64,000 nt of DNA from Cristatella mucedo (GCA_009760855.2 WPIO01000029.1:3998001-4062000); one strand, 5' to 3'. Positions 47,337-59,042 are shown, counted from the stretch's first letter. Notes: a model not told the origin generated them from the letters alone. Numbers and translations are program-made.

Positions 47337-47346
47337 TTATATATAA

Positions 47347-47516
<170 letters not shown>

Positions 47517-47589
47517 ACTGTGTGTGGGATTGTGTGTGTTTGTGTCAGTTTATAAACATTTTTATGTTTAGGCGGATTTCTAGTGTTCA

Positions 47590-47800
47590 AGCATTAGAAA
47601 GTTGGTACAGCATACATCATGAACAGAATATTTTGTGGTCAAGACAAGCTCAGCCCGAAAGAGCACACTTCAATATAGATATTCATCTTGCATCTGCACG
47701 CAATCTAGGTGTTCTGCTCCAAAGTAACCTTTCACTGGATAACCACACCAGCTTCAATGTCAAGTCTGCTTACTTACAGCCACACAGCATTTCTTAAAAA
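47590..47800 (+). mobile_element. L2-like RT thumb fragment
   Basis: A frame reads SARNLGVLLQSNLSLDNHTS then NVKSAYLQPHSIS, aligned with SARNLVIISQSDLSLKDHIS in the minus-strand copy at 44240-44422. It stops abruptly at about 47800, where AT-rich decayed coding sequence starts. Confidence 0.75.
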
Positions 47801-48948
47801 TGTTCTCAATCACAAGAAGATGTGATTATAGTTTTTACCCATGTGAATTAATTTTATACGAACCAAAAACCATTGAATTCCATGAATTACATGGATAAAT
47901 CATTTCAGATATAGGTGTTACTGTTACTTATCGAGACCTTAATTTATTAGACTTTGGAGGTCAACATTTTACATCTTTAATATGATTTGTTGAGATATAA
48001 TATGAAATGTCAATAATAATAGCTGTAACTTCCAAAGGTTCAGTCAAAACTCTATATTATTCAACAATACTAAAATAAAGAGGATATAAGACAGTTGGAG
48101 TGCGGGATAGAATGTCCATTCACAAAGAAAGCTTATTCTAACGTAATAACTGATACAAATGATACGCTTTGATTTAAGAGAACGGTTACTGATGCGATTA
48201 CAATAAGTATTTCAATCAAACAGGATTATTATGGCACTTTAAAAATTAAATGGGTCAAAATATGCGTTAAAAAATAAAAATTACGATGTTTTAAGTAAAG
48301 GAAGAGGTATTGTACCTTATGGGGATTTCTATGATTCTGATTTAAGAAATAATAAACTTGAGATGAAATTCTCCGTAGTTCCTGATGATAAATCAGTACT
48401 GCAATTAGTTGGTAACTATGTTGTACTTTGAGGATTTAATACTGCGAGTGTAATATAAATTATAGGGGATGAACTTGGTTTAATTTCAAATATTCAAGGA
48501 TCGCTCGGTTCTGCTATTGTAGGAGGAAGCCAATATGAAGCAATGAAAAAGCTATATTCTTTTCTAGGACATACAAAGCTTAGAAGAAAATTAATAATAA
48601 ATGAGCATGTAGAATTAGTGCAAATTGTGACTTAATAAATATTGATATGAATTTTGTGGAAGAAAAATGTAGGTTTTATTTACAATGTTATTTCCTTGTT
48701 TACTTGATATTGCAGATGTAAATTCTGGGGAGAAGAGAAACCAAATATCCCAAATATATCATTTTAAACAACAATAGGAGATATCAAAGCAATGGTTTAG
48801 TCACTTGTAGTTTATTATGTTATAATAGAAATCTAGTAAATCTGGTTTCAGATGTAATAATTACTATAGAAATTTCCTAACAACATATGGATGGGAAGCT
48901 ACACTCGACAAGGTCACCATAAGATAAGTAGGGTAATATGGTTCACGA
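47801..48948 (+). pseudogene. AT-rich decayed coding block P2a, product unknown
   Basis: Near-open plus frames. 47830-48060 gives LYEPKTIEFHELHG and VTVTYRDLNLLDFGGQHFTS with isolated stops; 48240-48630 gives a long run (YALKNKNYDVLSKGRGIVPY, LEMKFSVVPDDKSVLQLVGN, DELGLISNIQGSLGSAIVGG) interrupted by one TGA and one TAA. The residue pattern is that of a real protein. Unrecognised; by position it could be an upstream gene of the Polinton-like element whose integrase lies at 52331. Confidence 0.4.
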
Positions 48949-49021
48949 GAAAATGTAAAGCGCCTAAAAAAGAATGAGTTCATTGGAGGTACTTTATTAA
49001 ATGCATTATTATTATTATTAC
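48949..49021 (+). mobile_element. L2-like 3' terminal fragment
   Basis: GAGAAAATGTAAAGCGCC, a terminal block and an ATT tail of about 15 bases, inserted into the AT-rich block. Confidence 0.8.
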
Positions 49022-49611
49022 GTGTCATTGATAACTATTTGTGGAGTACGGAAGGAGGCACATGTAATTCGTGGAGTTGCCATTGAGGGAGTTTACGTAG
49101 CAAAAAAGGAAATTTAAATTCATCAGCAAAGAAAACTTGCTGAGTTCCCGACTAAAAGAGAAAACATTGTATCAAGAGTATAGGACAAAGAAAAGAGGAC
49201 TGCATGATAAAGCTCAATATTAGAGACAACGGAAGGATGAAGAATATGAGAGATGCAATGGAGAGAAAGATAAAAAGTGTGACCGTAAGATAAAAGGAAT
49301 GGACACACAGTTAAAGTGGCTGGGATTACTAAATTTAAGAATACTCAAAAGAAAAGAAAGTAAAACATGTTGAAGTATATAGTGTCACTGAAGAATACTC
49401 TGAAGCATTGAAAGAGGATGACATATATCCTACAAAGAGATAGAGAAAGTTAAAAGAAAGTTTGCAGCAACCACCCCAATACCTAGACCTGACTGGTATA
49501 GGGGAATAATGCAAGAATTTGGGCAGGCCTCTACATTCAAAGGAAGTGTAAATAATTTTTTTGTTATATAGAGAAGAAATGTCAAGGGCTCAATCGATTT
49601 AATTTTTAAAT
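49022..49611 (+). pseudogene. AT-rich decayed coding block P2b, basic protein
   Basis: One frame from about 49115 is highly basic and charged (SRLKEKTLYQEYRTKKRGLH, KDKKCDRKIKGMDTQLKWLG), another from about 49360 gives KHVEVYSVTEEYSEAL-like residues. Stops and shifts are frequent. No family recognised. Confidence 0.3.
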
Positions 49612-50336
49612 ATACTTTCAGCTACATAACATTGCTAAAAGTCGGGCTTGCTTAGATACCACATCTAAGTTGGTCTATGCATTTGTGACATCACGACTTG
49701 ACTTCTGCAACTCACTGCTAGCTGGCCTACTGGCATGTGCAATCAGGCGATTACAGCAGGTACAAAACTTTGCAGCTAGGCTTGTTTGTCGTGAGCGTCT
49801 CAGTTGTCACATCACACAACTTCTCTCCGACCTGCACTTGCTACCACTCAAGCAACGGATCGACTTCAAAGTTTTGTCGCTCACTTTTAGGTCACTGCGT
49901 TCTTTGGCTCCAGCCTATCTCTCAGATCTACTCCCCCAGCAGGGCAAGCATCGTACCACCAGCTTTTCGGAATCCAACAGTTCGTCACTACCTCGTAAAA
50001 ACCTCAAATCCTTTCGAAATCATGGATTTAGTTCTTATGCTCCCATAGCCTGGAACTCACTCCCGACTTGCGTCAGAAGATCACCTGACTTGACCACATT
50101 TAAAAAGATCTTAAAAGCACACCTATTTAGGACAGCATTTAGTGGGTCCCTGTGATTCGTCCTCGATGTGCTTAGGCGTGCTGACACTGTGCATGCTGCC
50201 ACTAACCACGTTATTCATGTTGTTTTTCAAGCATGATATTTATTACACACGATTCAATGGTGTTTCCCTTTGCAGCAAATGTAAAGCGAATATTTAGTTG
50301 TCTGAGGACGCTTTATCAAGTCCATAATTATTATTA
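49612..50336 (+). mobile_element. L2-like retrotransposon, 3' end
   Basis: Least decayed L2-like 3' end of the window: C-terminal coding region (49612-50155), 3' UTR with GTGCATGCTGCCACTAACCA, then terminal block (partly lost: GCAAATGTAAAGCGAATATT) and a short ATT tail. It interrupts the AT-rich block. Confidence 0.88.
49670..50155 (+). CDS. L2-like ORF2 C-terminal region, intact 161 codons
   Basis: Uninterrupted frame covering the region after the RT domain of an L2/CR1-type polyprotein. Motifs in order: [20 protein letters not shown] (1-20), RRLQQVQNFAARLVCRERLS (26-45), the CHITQLLSDLHLLPLKQRID block (46-65), VLSLTFRSLRSLAPAYLSDL (68-87), SSYAPIAWNSLPTCVRRSPD (122-141) and a terminal FKKILKAHLFRTAFSGSL before the stop. 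A full ORF2 would be several times longer, so this is a 5'-truncated remnant. The first Met is not a real start. Not expected to be functional. Confidence 0.85.
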   Translation: MVYAFVTSRLDFCNSLLAGLLACAIRRLQQVQNFAARLVCRERLSCHITQLLSDLHLLPLKQRIDFKVLSLTFRSLRSLAPAYLSDLLPQQGKHRTTSFSESNSSSLPRKNLKSFRNHGFSSYAPIAWNSLPTCVRRSPDLTTFKKILKAHLFRTAFSGSL

Positions 50337-51084
50337 TTGGATTAGGTAATAACGCCGATGATTGATTGTTAAAACTATTAAATTAAGACTAGATTCTCAG
50401 GAAATTGAAAGTATATCACTCTCTCAAGGAGTTGAAACAGTGTCAACACTTATATATCTTCTTACTCGTCCAAATGATTGTAACCGAACAGAATGCCTTG
50501 CTTTTTGATGCAAGACAGTTTAGGCCAGTTCTATAGATGATATGTATTCTGGTATTACAAATTAAATTAGTCCTGCATCAACTGGAGCAGCTGCTTACAA
50601 ATCCTACTTGTTGTATGGAAGAGCACTTATGAATAACTTAGTCGATGCTGCTGGAACTTTTAGCATCACTCTCCATTATTTCAAGACTCTCAGGACTCAG
50701 TGTGGATAAGAACATAATATTATATAATATTCAATTTTCAATGATTTTAAAATAGTTGAGGATTGGATTATGATGGTAAGATGACTGTGGTATCTGGAGG
50801 TGCTGATGATGTTGTAAATACAATTTCGGCTAGAGGTGTCGATCATGCTAATGGACAAGGTATCCGTACTGTTTTTAAGATAAATACTTCAACAACGAGA
50901 CTCATGGTTCAACGTATTACTCCTGCACTAAGTGCTGACAAGAGTCTAGCAGAAATGTTTAGTGAGAGTAGAGATAAACTCAACCTTAACGATGGAGTTA
51001 GACGACATGAAACATGACACTGAACAATACTTTATCTAGGATTGCAATACGTTAGAAATCCTTCAGTACAAAACATTATTAATC
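50337..51084 (+). pseudogene. AT-rich decayed coding block P2c
   Basis: Two readable stretches: about 50520-50710 (TGAAAYKSYLLYGRALMNNL, VDAAGTFSITLHYFKTL) with one internal TAA, and a clean 84-codon frame at 50763-51017 (KMTVVSGGADDVVNTISARG, LMVQRITPALSADKSLAEMF). The amino-acid mix is protein-like, not AT-random. Unrecognised. Between two L2 insertions. Confidence 0.4.
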
Positions 51085-51600
51085 AAAATAATAATACACT
51101 TGATAGAGTGCCCTCACAGAACTCAATCTCTTATTAGGAGCTTTAAGTTTGCTGGAAAGTAAACACGATTGAATGATGAATGGTATCATGCTTAATAAAT
51201 AACAAAATACCTTGGTTAAGGGTGACTTGCACATGCTCAGAATGCGAATGTGGTTAGTGGCAGCATGCACAGTGTCAGCACGCAAAAGAAAATAAAGTTG
51301 GAATCACAGGAACCTACTAAATGCTGCCATAAATAGTTGCGTTTTAAATTTCTCTTTTAATGTGGTCAAGTTAGGGGATGTCGTGAAGCAAGTCGGGAGT
51401 CAGTTTTGGGCTTGGGGAGCATACGAACTAAATGCACTATCTCCAAATAATTTAAGGTTTGTTCGAGGTATAAGTAAACATTTAGTTTTCGAAAAGCAGG
51501 TGGTACGATGCTTAGGCTGGTGGGGTAGTGAATCTGATAGGTAGGCTGGGGTCAAAGAATGAAGGGACCTAGAAGTGAGCGACTCAACTTTGAAGTTAGA
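51085..51600 (-). mobile_element. L2-like retrotransposon 3' end
   Basis: Minus strand: ATT-type tail, terminal block (CTCAATCTCTTATTAGGAGC on plus), 3' UTR, then the C-terminal coding region as SLHSLTPAYLSDSLPHQPKH in the 51400-51663 frame. The frame's last codons beyond 51600 belong to the neighbouring AT-rich block. Confidence 0.82.
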
Positions 51601-52330
51601 TGGATCATCGATGCTGCGCAATGAAAAATGTGGATCCTGTGCTTTAAAACTATGCACGTACAATCTAAGAGCAAACGGATCTAATTCTTATCATGAAGTT
51701 TATAGAAGTAGATATCCTAAGCATAGAAAGTTTTCAACTGAATTCCCAGATTTCACACAGTTTATAAAGAAATAAAAGACTTAATGAAGTAACTGAGCCA
51801 GTAGATGTTACATTTCCAGGATGGTTAACTACATGCCCACACCTCGTATTTGATCTCCAAAATAATGAACAACCACTAAGAAACCCTACACGACTTGATA
51901 TTAGTATTAGATTTAATGAAATAATTCCACAAGCAGCTGCATGAGCTAGTCAGACTAATATCATGCTTCACTACTTGATTTGTGAGAGTACTGCTGAATT
52001 AACTTCATACTGATACGGTCTCCAATTTACCTACTCGAAACGGTCATAGGTTTATAACCACAGTAATGCTGAATAGTTTAACATGTTTTCTAGAAATAGA
52101 ATACTATGGAAAACCTGAATAATGTTAAGGTACAGATGAGTGAAAGCATTCAAGGATCCTAATGTTGGTGGATCAGAGATATATTTTGCGTTAGCAAATG
52201 ATGCAATATTTGGAGATCGGAGTAAGGTTGAAATTTGACTTTGAATGGTAATTTAGGTTTACAATTGACTTTTTTGCATGACGGAAATCCACTTACTAGA
52301 TAATCTTAATTAGCTTTAGTCTTTTAAATT
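51601..52330 (+). pseudogene. AT-rich decayed coding block P2d
   Basis: A long plus frame runs from about 51800 with only scattered TGA and TAG stops: VTFPGWLTTCPHLVFDLQNN, PLRNPTRLDISIRFNEIIPQ, VKAFKDPNVGGSEIYFALAN. Four of its stops are TGA. The protein lies directly upstream of the integrase fossil on the same strand. Position in a Polinton-like element would suit a structural protein, but I cannot identify the family. Confidence 0.4.
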
Positions 52331-53180
52331 AAAAAAATACTACCACTGCTATAAATGTCGTTTGGAACTTTTAACGAGAAAAAAAGAAGGCAAGTATGAT
52401 TCAGGATCTGACATAGGTAAACAATTCAAGCCTAGACCAAAATAATTTCCTAAACGTTTCTGTAGCCTAGTACTACCTAACGAGCTTTATCAGGTTGACA
52501 TACTGTATATGCCAACCGATAATGGATACAAACATGCAATAAGTGGGATTAATGTTGATAGTAGATATTTACATTCAAAAGCATCGGAAAGTAAACCATC
52601 TAAAGAAGTAGCTAAAGCATATGTTGTTATTTCTTCAGACGGCCAATTAGACTGGCCAAAATAATAACAGTAGATTCTGGGTTCGAATATAAAGGATAAC
52701 CTAGGAAAGAAATGGAAAGACATGGCACAAGTATAATATTAGCTATCAGTAAACAGAATTTTGCAATAGTCGAGAGAATGAATAGAACTATAGCAGAAAG
52801 AGCTTGTATTGCTCAATTTAGTGAGTAAGTCTGAGGAGAATAGATAGGAATATAAAAAGAGAATTGGTAGAAAACTTACCAAATTGATTAGATTACTTGA
52901 AATAATGTCACTAGAGCAGTAAGAGAAGAAACATCTAAAGCTGTAAAAAAGAAAGAAATAAAACATTAAGGAACCAAAATATCACAGAACAGTAGGGGAA
53001 CCTGACTAATAATTAGAAATTCGCCCTACTGTAAGATACTTATGAGAACCAGGTGAAGGAGAAGATAAGAAAAGAAAGAGAGCTACTGATGCGACATGAA
53101 GTTTTACTGCTATAGGATAGTTGTACTGAAAGACCAGCCTGCGGGATTTTCCCTAAATGATGTTCAGAGAAGTTTAGTTT
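52331..53180 (+). pseudogene. Polinton/Maverick-type integrase (rve family), fossil
   Basis: Retroviral-type integrase core. First catalytic Asp at 52497-52499 in YQVDILYMPTDNGYKHAI; second Asp at 52673-52675 in VDSGFEYKG; Glu at 52772-52774 in IVERMNRTIAERA. Spacing is about 58 and 33 codons, near the usual D-x(50-70)-D-x(35)-E. The C-terminal tail resembles Maverick/Polinton integrases (VRYL.EPGEGEDKKRKRATDA). The frame changes at an A-rich run near 52660, between the first and second Asp, and changes again after IVER; TAA, TAG and TGA occur in the tail. TGA at 53097 sits where Polinton integrases usually have a conserved Trp. Inactive. Confidence 0.75.
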
Positions 53181-53277
53181 GGAAGAGCCTCCGGTGATCG
53201 GTCAGGAGTAAATTCCCTTGATCCGAATTCATCATGTTGATCAACATATAAAGGTTGAAACTAGATCCATAATATAA

Positions 53278-53700
53278 TTAATTATAATCTTTTGAAAATT
53301 TTGTTTCCTTTTCTAGAGCTCGACTACGTAAAAACACCATCGGCCTACCATTATGTTTAACTGGTATAATTGGTTCAGCATCATCATCAGTAATTTGTAT
53401 TCTTGGAACTGCTAACAATTCTAGATCATCTTGATTAGAATGACATTTTTTCCAACTCACTTTAGTGTCTTCGCACTTACAATAATGGAATTCATGCAAA
53501 TTAAGCTTACAGTAATCAACTTTGTGTTTATTAATCACAGAACCCTCAAATTCAATCATGTCAGGTAATAAAGAGTTTATCCCAAGTATACGTGAACGAT
53601 CTTGAGGCTATGTCATTTCCTTTATGCTTGACACTCGCATTTATTAAACAGTCACTAATATTTCCCAATGGTCTTTCTTGTTTTTTAATGGTAGCCATTC
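53278..53700 (-). pseudogene. Minus-strand decayed gene next to the integrase
   Basis: Two minus-strand stretches in different frames. 53570-53700 starts with ATG (MATIKKQERPLGNISDCLIN); 53278-53559 is open for 93 codons with Cys/His pairs (CKLNLHEFHYCKCEDTKVSW) and a KHNGRPMVFLRSRALEKETK end. They are probably one gene separated by a frameshift near 53565. Unrecognised; the convergent arrangement with the integrase is typical of gene layout near a Polinton end, but that is inference. Confidence 0.35.
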
Positions 53701-54043
53701 TAATAGAGCATAACTAACCAAGTAAAAAACGTACTATTTCTGTGTATAATATAATTTCAAATGGAGTTACAAAGTTCTGCACCTCTTGTTGGAATTTATA
53801 TTGGCCAAGCAGAATATTAATAAACTCTCAAAGGCTCCTTAGAAGCAACAACCTACTCCATCTCTTTCTGACCCAACCACTTAGAAAAACCAGATATTGA
53901 AACCCCAAATTAGTAAATAAAGTTCACCTAGTCTACATAGTGTTGTAGAGGTTTTCGGGTATATCGAAGTATTGACTCAGGGCATGAGATTGGTAACTGA
54001 GCATAGTGATAAAACAGGGTAAGTCTGCACACACAAACATACA
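53701..54043 (+). other. AT-rich interval, possible end of the block
   Basis: Possible further coding residue on plus near 53840-53990 (Pro/Ser/Gln-rich, with TAG twice and TAA once). No terminal inverted repeat of a Polinton was found by eye. Confidence 0.3.
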
Positions 54044-54175
54044 AACAAACAAGCACACGCACACACACACACACACATTCTCTCTTTCTCTCTCTCTCTC
54101 ATTCCCTGTCTCTCCCTCTTTCTCTCTTTCCCTCTCCATCTCTCTGGCTATCTATCTCTTGCACATCGTCTGCAA
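54044..54175. repeat. (CA)n and (CT)n microsatellite
   Basis: CACACA run followed by about 90 bases of CT-rich units. Confidence 0.9.
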
Positions 54176-54204
54176 AGATAGTTGTTTCATATATACACAA
54201 CTAT

Positions 54205-54460
54205 TTATCACAGCAATTAGTGGTTCCCCGTGATTAGGCCTTTATGTTATTTTGCCTGCTGACAATGTGCAGGCTGCTACTCACCATACTTGCATGCTGA
54301 CCCTGTGCATATCACCCTTAACCGTGTTATTCTTGTTGTTTATGAGCTTGCTACCACTAACCATTCGATCGTGCTTCCTTTGCAGCAAATTTAAACTGCC
54401 AAAAAAGAAATTAAGATCTGTGAAGATGCTATATGGAACGTATTATTATTATTATTACTG
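54205..54460 (+). mobile_element. L2-like 3' UTR and tail
   Basis: Starts GTGATTAGGCCTTTATG in the UTR, has CATGCTGACCCTGTGCAT and the terminal block in decayed form, then an ATT tail ending at about 54458. Confidence 0.8.
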
Positions 54461-55683
54461 TCTAGGATGCTTTTCAACTGAGTTTTCTAAGAAAAAGAAG
54501 CATCTAAAAACGCCTATCGGTCAATCCATCTTTGCATTTATTTTATTTTGCAGAAATATTTTTAGTTGATTCAAGCTTAAAGGTCCGTTATGAGCTTGAA
54601 ATTTTTCGACAAAGCTGCCTAGCTGTCAAGACCTCATGCATTCGCAGTCCTGGCAATACCTTGATCATGGACTCTGTTGGTTTCTCTTTTGCTACCGTCT
54701 AAGGTGCATACTTTCCAGCTGTCCTGCAATTTTTCTTTATTTTACTCTATTGGCCCGATCCTACGAAGTTTGCTGATTACAGTCTGTGCTCCTAAAGTCG
54801 CTCATATTCTATGTGCACAAGTGAAAGCTCTCCGGCTTAATACCTTCTTACTTCGTGGCTTTTAGGCATCTACTGAAATGCATATCTACTATACGTGTGT
54901 GTATGGAATTTTTTATAGCACGAAATTTGTTAAGCACCCATGCATAGAATCCGAAAACTAAACATCGTCCTACGCACTTTGAACGGTGAAAGGGAAACAT
55001 ATACGTTTACATAAGAAAAACTTTGGTGCACGAGTGTGTTAGCTTTTTGTTAATGCAGTAGCCATGTCTGCACTATGTCTGAACTTTTAGGATAGAACCA
55101 GCACTAAATAATGAAAAGAGCTACAGTTACTCGAGCTACCTCAGCCTTCCATATGTACACGTATACGTGAATCCTTATTCACAAATTCCGTGTCGACTTA
55201 ACAGGCATTGTGCTGTAATGCGTGCCGATCCATTCACTGCTGTACATGAAGAGCACTTTGCTCTCCTGCTCCAACACCATTTCAAAGCATATCTCCCAGC
55301 TTTGCATCTGTCTTTTGTACTTGCAGCTTAAACTGCTGTCAATTTGCCAGTGAGGGATGATCGCATATCACAGACCATTAAAGCATATACTCTTCGGCCA
55401 AGGAGCTAGGAAAGCATGCCTTCTTGCTCTGAGATGTTTGAATTAGTCAGTGTCAGTGCGTCTTTTTCTCTGCCTATCCTCTGACTGTTATGCGACGAGT
55501 GTTTCTGCCAGTATCAGCTACACATGGCGAAGTATACTTGCCTGTGAGTGTGTCTGTGTTCTGGTGATATCATATTGATTCGCCATGCTACCTACCCTCT
55601 CTATCATTTGTGGTCCTTGCCCTCGTTTTTTAAATCAATCGCTTTGCAGTCTCCATGCTCTCGTAATCGTCCATGCTCGTTGC
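54461..55683. other. Unassigned interval (about 1.2 kb)
   Basis: No repeat partner found. The stretch is less AT-rich near 55550-55683 and could be intron ahead of the kinase-like exon. Confidence 0.35.
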
Positions 55684-55771
55684 AGAGGGTTTGGAGGTGC
55701 CGTTCGGCTGGCTTTTGCTAAAGCAACGAACCACCAGTATGCCATAAAAAAACTAAAAGAGTGTTGCTAGG
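55684..55771 (+). other. Possible protein kinase exon (ATP-binding loop)
   Basis: After a splice-acceptor-like CATGCTCGTTGCAG, a frame reads RGFGGAVRLAFAKATNHQYA then IKKLKE, ending at a stop at 55768. Gly-rich residues followed by V-R-L-A and then Y-A-I-K-K-L match the start of a Ser/Thr kinase domain: glycine loop, then the ATP-contacting Lys of the VAIK motif, here in about the right spacing. One residue of the GxGxxGxV loop seems missing or lies in the previous exon. The donor side is unclear. It may be a real exon, a pseudogene or chance. Confidence 0.4.
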
Positions 55772-56335
55772 CTAAGGCAAAATATTTGGAATAGCAAGTT
55801 TTCTTTCTGCTTTATGCCATCGTATGGTCTTTGCAGTTGGTTGTGTTAAGTCCAAAGGCTTTGTAAGCACAGCAACCGAGTCCAAGAGTCTTTAGCGCAA
55901 TTTTCCATGCCCTCAGAGCATCTGCTGCTACTAGGTGGTGGTGCTGTGGCTGAATCATAGCTCTATTTTAACCACTAGCTACAAGCCTTTAGAACATTTT
56001 TAAATTGCTGCTTGCGTTTGCTCTCACAGCAGGAGCCCCTGTAGCTCCTTTGCATCTAGAACTTTATGACTGCATGGTCAAGTTAAGTTAAGATATAAGT
56101 CAAGTTAAGATCCCATCTGCTCAACTACTACTAGAAGATGCCGATGGTAATTCAAGAGCAGCTTTACTGTTATGGTATTCAACAGAAAAGAAGGAACAGC
56201 TTTTGGAAGTTTGTAGCTGTTCCAGCAGGCCCTCCTCATGCATGCGCATGTTAACATAAGTATTTTCAGCATTAATTGGATTACTATTTTCCATAGACAT
56301 TTATTTGTTAACTTGCATCTGCAATGTCTTAGTCC
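55772..56335. other. Unassigned interval
   Basis: About 560 bases without recognisable repeats; AT-rich portions consistent with intron, but no proof. Confidence 0.3.
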
Positions 56336-56520
56336 ACCTGTGCGGAGCCCAAGCTCGATGCAGACAAAGTAATGCTGGCCAAGCTAAGCCAGCTGCTGCT
56401 ACAAAGCCTCGAGCCAGCAGGGGCTAATGCTATTGATATTGCTGTCTCGCAAGACTTGTTTCGGAAGCTGCCTACCGATGGCCTCCCAATCAGGTGCAGC
56501 TACTTGGTGCTGCACGTCAA
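56336..56520 (+). other. Exon-like coding segment cut by a foldback terminus
   Basis: Preceded by TGCATCTGCAATGTCTTAG, an acceptor-like sequence. The frame is open and protein-like: STCAEPKLDADKVMLAKLSQ, LLLQSLEPAGANAIDIAVSQ, DLFRKLPTDGLPIRCSYLVL. It runs into GGGTTCGGTGAATTACC, the terminus of the foldback family, at 56521. GC content and codon choice differ from the surroundings. The protein is not recognised. Confidence 0.4.
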
Positions 56521-56740
56521 GGGGTTCGGTGAATTACCACAATCAACTCTAGTTATGCTAATATTGATCACAGACTACCTTCGCCGAGCTCAAATTTTGT
56601 GCAGATATTACAGTACACGTTCGACTTCATCTATCCACCAAATTCCATGTCGCTGCATGCCTGCACATTTATGCATATGAGATTTGAAGCCGGATGCCTG
56701 TAAAGCAATCCGATTTAGTTCCATTTCAGCTATTGGAACT
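56521..56740 (+). mobile_element. Solo terminus of the foldback element family
   Basis: About 220 bases match the outer part of the right arm of the 7833-10744 element in reverse complement (GAATTACCACAATC, GAGCTCAAATTTTGTGCAGA, GCACATTTATGCATATGAG, GATGCCTGTAAAGCAATCC). The other arm is missing, and the sequence continues into a Tc1-like relic. Confidence 0.75.
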
Positions 56741-57245
56741 GGCATGGACTCCTACAGCTCTTAGCTAACGCCGAACCTAGTCCCACAGATGTTCAATCAG
56801 GTTAAGGACAAGGCTGTAAATCAGCCACTGCAAGCTTGTGAAATGAGGGAACTGTAAGAGGACGCTCCGTCAGCAAGTACTCGAAGGTACACAAGCAAGG
56901 AAATGCAGACATCGAGGTGGGCTTTAACGCTCACGTATTCAGCTCACGCTTTTACCTCCACAGCTCAGCTATTGCTGGCAGCACCACACCCCAGCCCTTC
57001 TCCCCTGCCTCAAATGTCCCACTGCCTGCTCCTGTCCAGGCAGTGACTCATCCACATCAAATCATTTACCGACTTGGCTAATAAATCAATTTAGACCAAT
57101 AAACCGGCTGGCTAATAAACCAGCCGTAAGTGCCATTGGCCCATACTCTCTTAGCATGGTAATAGAACAGTCACATTCCCTTTGCTCTCAGAATCACAAT
57201 TATCTACTGCAATACACCAAAGATCCAAGCACCACACAGCATAAA
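56741..57245 (-). pseudogene. Tc1/mariner-like relic, paralogue of 11250-11720
   Basis: Collinear with 11276-11720 (CCCACAGATGTTCAATC, AAATGAGGGAACTGTAAGAG, CAGGCAGTGACTCA). The minus strand near 56775-56810 keeps LNLIEHLWD-like residues of the Tc1 catalytic block with a stop and a changed residue. More decayed than the other copy. Confidence 0.6.
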
Positions 57246-58085
<840 letters not shown>

Positions 58086-58215
58086 AGCGTTTGGAAAAAT
58101 TCCTGCATTTGAGCGGAAGATCATTAAAAAGAGTCTTTCCATACCTGGAGGTCTGACGGAAAGTTTCGAGCTGTTACGATTGAACTCAAAGCTACCCAGC
58201 GATAGCCAAGGCCAT
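58086..58215 (+). repeat. Repeat following a microsatellite, copy 2
   Basis: Aligns with 29830-29970 (GGAGGTCTGACGGAAAG, GAACTCAAAGCTACCC). Confidence 0.65.
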
Positions 58216-58249
58216 TAAATACTTTCTTTTATTGCGGTGCGATACAGAT

Positions 58250-58250
<1 letters not shown>

Positions 58251-58290
<40 letters not shown>

Positions 58291-58291
58291 T
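58251..58291. repeat. (ATT)n microsatellite
   Basis: About thirteen ATT units. Unlike other ATT tails it has no L2 terminal block on either side, so it stands alone. Confidence 0.9.
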
Positions 58292-58892
58292 ATAGCTCTC
58301 CAAGCGTAGCCTCATGGGTCAACATCTCTCAGATAAATTGCAATATTGCCCGAATATTCTCAAGCTGAGTTCCAATATTCAGTCCAAAACTTCAAGCCAT
58401 CTTCTAATTCTTCTAGCGATGTCAATGTCGAACCGTCTTTAAATTTTACTCAAGGATAAAGAGATGTTAACTGACGACATTATATTAATTGTATTGCATT
58501 TAAATTGCATGTGATGAAACATCTCGAAAGTGCGTGATTATTTTGCAAAGATTCTTTTAACTGGCAGCCCATCAAAAATATGCCAGCTTCGAATATTAAT
58601 GCCGAAATTTTATATTTTCCTCTGATCAAATAAAAGGTTTATTACTAAGAGCACAATGCATGGCCGCCCACACTAAATATCCATAATCTTCTATCGTAGT
58701 AACGTTGGGCCAATATAGTTCTTGGCACTTGGGTTTGCCAGGATACACTTGCCAGTAATGGGGAGTTTATTGTGTTTTCATATTCCATCAGAGTTGCAAT
58801 TTGATAACAAAGCAGATTTAAAGGTAATAAGGATATATTAGCACGCGTATTAATTTCATAATATTGAATTATTCATTTTGCTCAGGTAAGGG
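58292..58892. other. Unassigned interval
   Basis: About 600 bases of AT-rich sequence, nothing recognised. Confidence 0.35.
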
Positions 58893-59042
58893 TAAAAAGA
58901 GGAAAAGTTACCCAAAAATTTGTGGCACCCCATCTAGTTGTAGGTGTCGTGACTCATTTACTCGTAGGTGTTCGTGGGAGTGCAGTAAGAGGCTTTCATC
59001 ATGTGCAGAACTCTTGAGCTAGGTGTTTTTGTCATAAATTGT

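Noticed and set aside
47590-50336. One L2 element split by a 1.8 kb insertion
   Set aside because: The two L2 pieces overlap in content (both contain the YFQLH...IAK region) with divergence, so they are separate copies.
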